NCBI GenBank assembly: GCA_041612035.1
Contig: JBFILX010000155.1
Location: forward strand, 1 to 5,598
Reading direction: 5' to 3'
Origin: SZUA-320 sp041612035
GTDB taxonomy: Bacteria; Gemmatimonadota; Gemmatimonadetes; Gemmatimonadales; GWC2-71-9
DNA: 5,598 nt
The position numbers and the translations under genes were made by a program. A model generated the notes under the pieces. It saw only the letters and a program-made list of their open reading frames with translations, did no database searches and had not been told where the DNA came from. Positions 4,704 to 5,598 of the stretch are shown in pieces; positions within the stretch are counted from its first letter, which is position 1; each line of letters starts with the position of its first letter.

Positions 4704-5598
4704 CGGCCCGCCGGCTCCAGGCGGAGGATCCGGCCCGCCGGGCTGTCGGTGAGCAGGTAGAGCAGGCCGTCGGGCCCCTGCCGCACGTCGCGGATCCGCT
4801 CGCCGAGCCCCTGCAGCATCCGCTCCTCCCCCGTCACCCGCTCGCCCTGCAGGTCGAGCCGCACCAGCAGACCGAACTTGAGCGAGCCCACGAACAGGCT
4901 CCCCCGCCACCCCGGATACCGGTCGCCCGTGTAGAAGGCCATCCCGCTCGGGGCGATCGACGGATCCCAGTAGTGCACCGGCTGTTCCATGCCGGCGCGT
5001 GCGGTGCCCTCGCCGATCCGCGCCCCCGAGTAGTCCACCCCGTAGGTGATGACCGGCCACCCGTAGTTGCGGCCCGCCCTCGGCACGTTCACCTCGTCCC
5101 CGCCCATCGCCCCGTGCTCCACCGTCCAGAGCGCCCCGGTGACCGGGTGCAGCGCGGCGCCCTGGATGTTCCGGTGCCCGTACGACCAGATCTCCGGTTC
5201 CGCCCCCCGGCGCCCCCGGAAGGGGTTGTCACCGGGGACACCGCCGTCGGGCCGGATCCGGATCACCTTGCCCAGATGACGGGAGAGCGCCTGCGCGTCG
5301 TTCCGCCGGCCGCGATCGCCCGTGGTGACGAACAGCGTCCCGTCGCGGCCGAATACCAGCCGCGAGCCGAAATGGAGCCCGCCCGCGGCCTTGGGCTCCT
5401 GGCGGAAGACCACCGTCACGTCGTCGAGTCGCCCCTCGCCGAGCCGCGCCCGGGCCACCGCGGTGCCGGCCGTGAGCAGGGCCGGCTCCGCATAGCTCAG
5501 GTAGACCAGGCGGGTGCGGCCGAAGTCCGGATCCAGCGCCACGTCGAGCAGCCCTCCCTGCCCGCGGGCCGCGACCTCGGGGACCCCAGCCAGGGGCG
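4700..5598 (-). CDS. PQQ-dependent soluble aldose sugar dehydrogenase, C-terminal 298 residues, truncated by window edge
   Basis: It oxidises aldose sugars at C1 to lactones using pyrroloquinoline quinone and calcium, normally in the periplasm. The reading frame enters at 5596 as LAGVPEVAARGQGGLLDVALDPDF, a family hallmark, and continues to TAG (4702-4700). Visible motifs in order: the HFGSRL catalytic His (codon 5374-5372), TTGDRG, GKVIRIRPDG, YGHRNIQG (Arg codon 5173-5171; Arg and Asn contact PQQ in Acinetobacter sGDH), EHGAMGGDEVN (Glu at about 5119), NYGWP, PSGMAFYTGD and the GSL.FGLLVRLDL strand. All six-bladed propeller signatures from that point on are intact. Family length is roughly 350-390, so about 60-90 N-terminal residues including a signal peptide lie beyond the window. 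It is most like E. coli YliI/Asd rather than the longer Acinetobacter enzyme. The GTG at 5542 is internal, not the start. Confidence 0.93.
   Translation of the reverse strand, partial: PLAGVPEVAARGQGGLLDVALDPDFGRTRLVYLSYAEPALLTAGTAVARARLGEGRLDDVTVVFRQEPKAAGGLHFGSRLVFGRDGTLFVTTGDRGRRNDAQALSRHLGKVIRIRPDGGVPGDNPFRGRRGAEPEIWSYGHRNIQGAALHPVTGALWTVEHGAMGGDEVNVPRAGRNYGWPVITYGVDYSGARIGEGTARAGMEQPVHYWDPSIAPSGMAFYTGDRYPGWRGSLFVGSLKFGLLVRLDLQGERVTGEERMLQGLGERIRDVRQGPDGLLYLLTDSPAGRILRLEPAGR

Noticed and set aside
4086..5060. 324-codon minus-strand open frame across DUF4112 and the dehydrogenase
   Set aside because: It is out of frame with the dehydrogenase, antisense to two well-recognised genes, and has low-complexity composition.
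1..5598. tRNA, rRNA, CRISPR array, insertion sequence, riboswitch or phage attachment site
   Set aside because: No cloverleaf, regularly spaced repeat, terminal inverted repeat with transposase, or recognisable riboswitch core was seen by eye on either strand.

Overview
The window is very GC-rich, densely coded bacterial DNA. A TonB-dependent outer-membrane receptor shows a diderm (Gram-negative-type) cell. The mix of a TonB receptor, several Sec-exported proteins of uncharacterised families, a PQQ-type sugar dehydrogenase and frequent GTG starts fits Gemmatimonadota or a neighbouring soil phylum. That assignment rests on recollected similarity and was not tested. No tRNA, rRNA, CRISPR array, transposase, phage gene or integration site is visible, and this reads as ordinary chromosome.

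Layout from left to right: (1) the N-terminal part of a TonB-dependent receptor, reading left and running off the edge (1-449, minus). (2) Divergent from it, an exported 200-residue protein of unknown function (567-1169, plus), behind a good sigma70-like promoter whose spacer is a palindrome. (3) A strong GC hairpin, then a convergent small, extremely basic histone-H1-like protein with an Ala/Val-rich C-terminal segment (1302-1592, minus). (4) Divergent from that, across an isolated TATATATA patch, a polytopic membrane diguanylate cyclase with intact GGEEF and inhibitory-site motifs (1709-3178, plus). (5) A convergent small exported protein with two cysteines (3203-3628, minus). (6) A translationally coupled pair: a single-domain VOC/glyoxalase-fold protein (3745-4227, plus) and a DUF4112 membrane protein (4224-4703, plus). 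(7) Convergent with that pair, and sharing a CTAG stop overlap, the C-terminal 298 residues of a PQQ-dependent soluble aldose dehydrogenase (4700 to beyond 5598, minus).

The genes alternate in direction, so only the VOC-DUF4112 pair looks like an operon. Two functional links are worth noting. The receptor plug resembles, from memory, the YncD/PqqU class that imports PQQ, and a PQQ enzyme lies at the other end of the window. The H1-like protein and the c-di-GMP synthase leave from one shared promoter patch. No clearly new multi-gene system is evident. The least explained items are the H1-like protein with its hydrophobic tail, the two uncharacterised exported proteins, and stop codons placed at the centres of palindromes where genes converge. 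No gene-free stretch exceeds 300 bases; the longest gaps, 116 to 132 bases, are described as regulatory or terminator-like sites.
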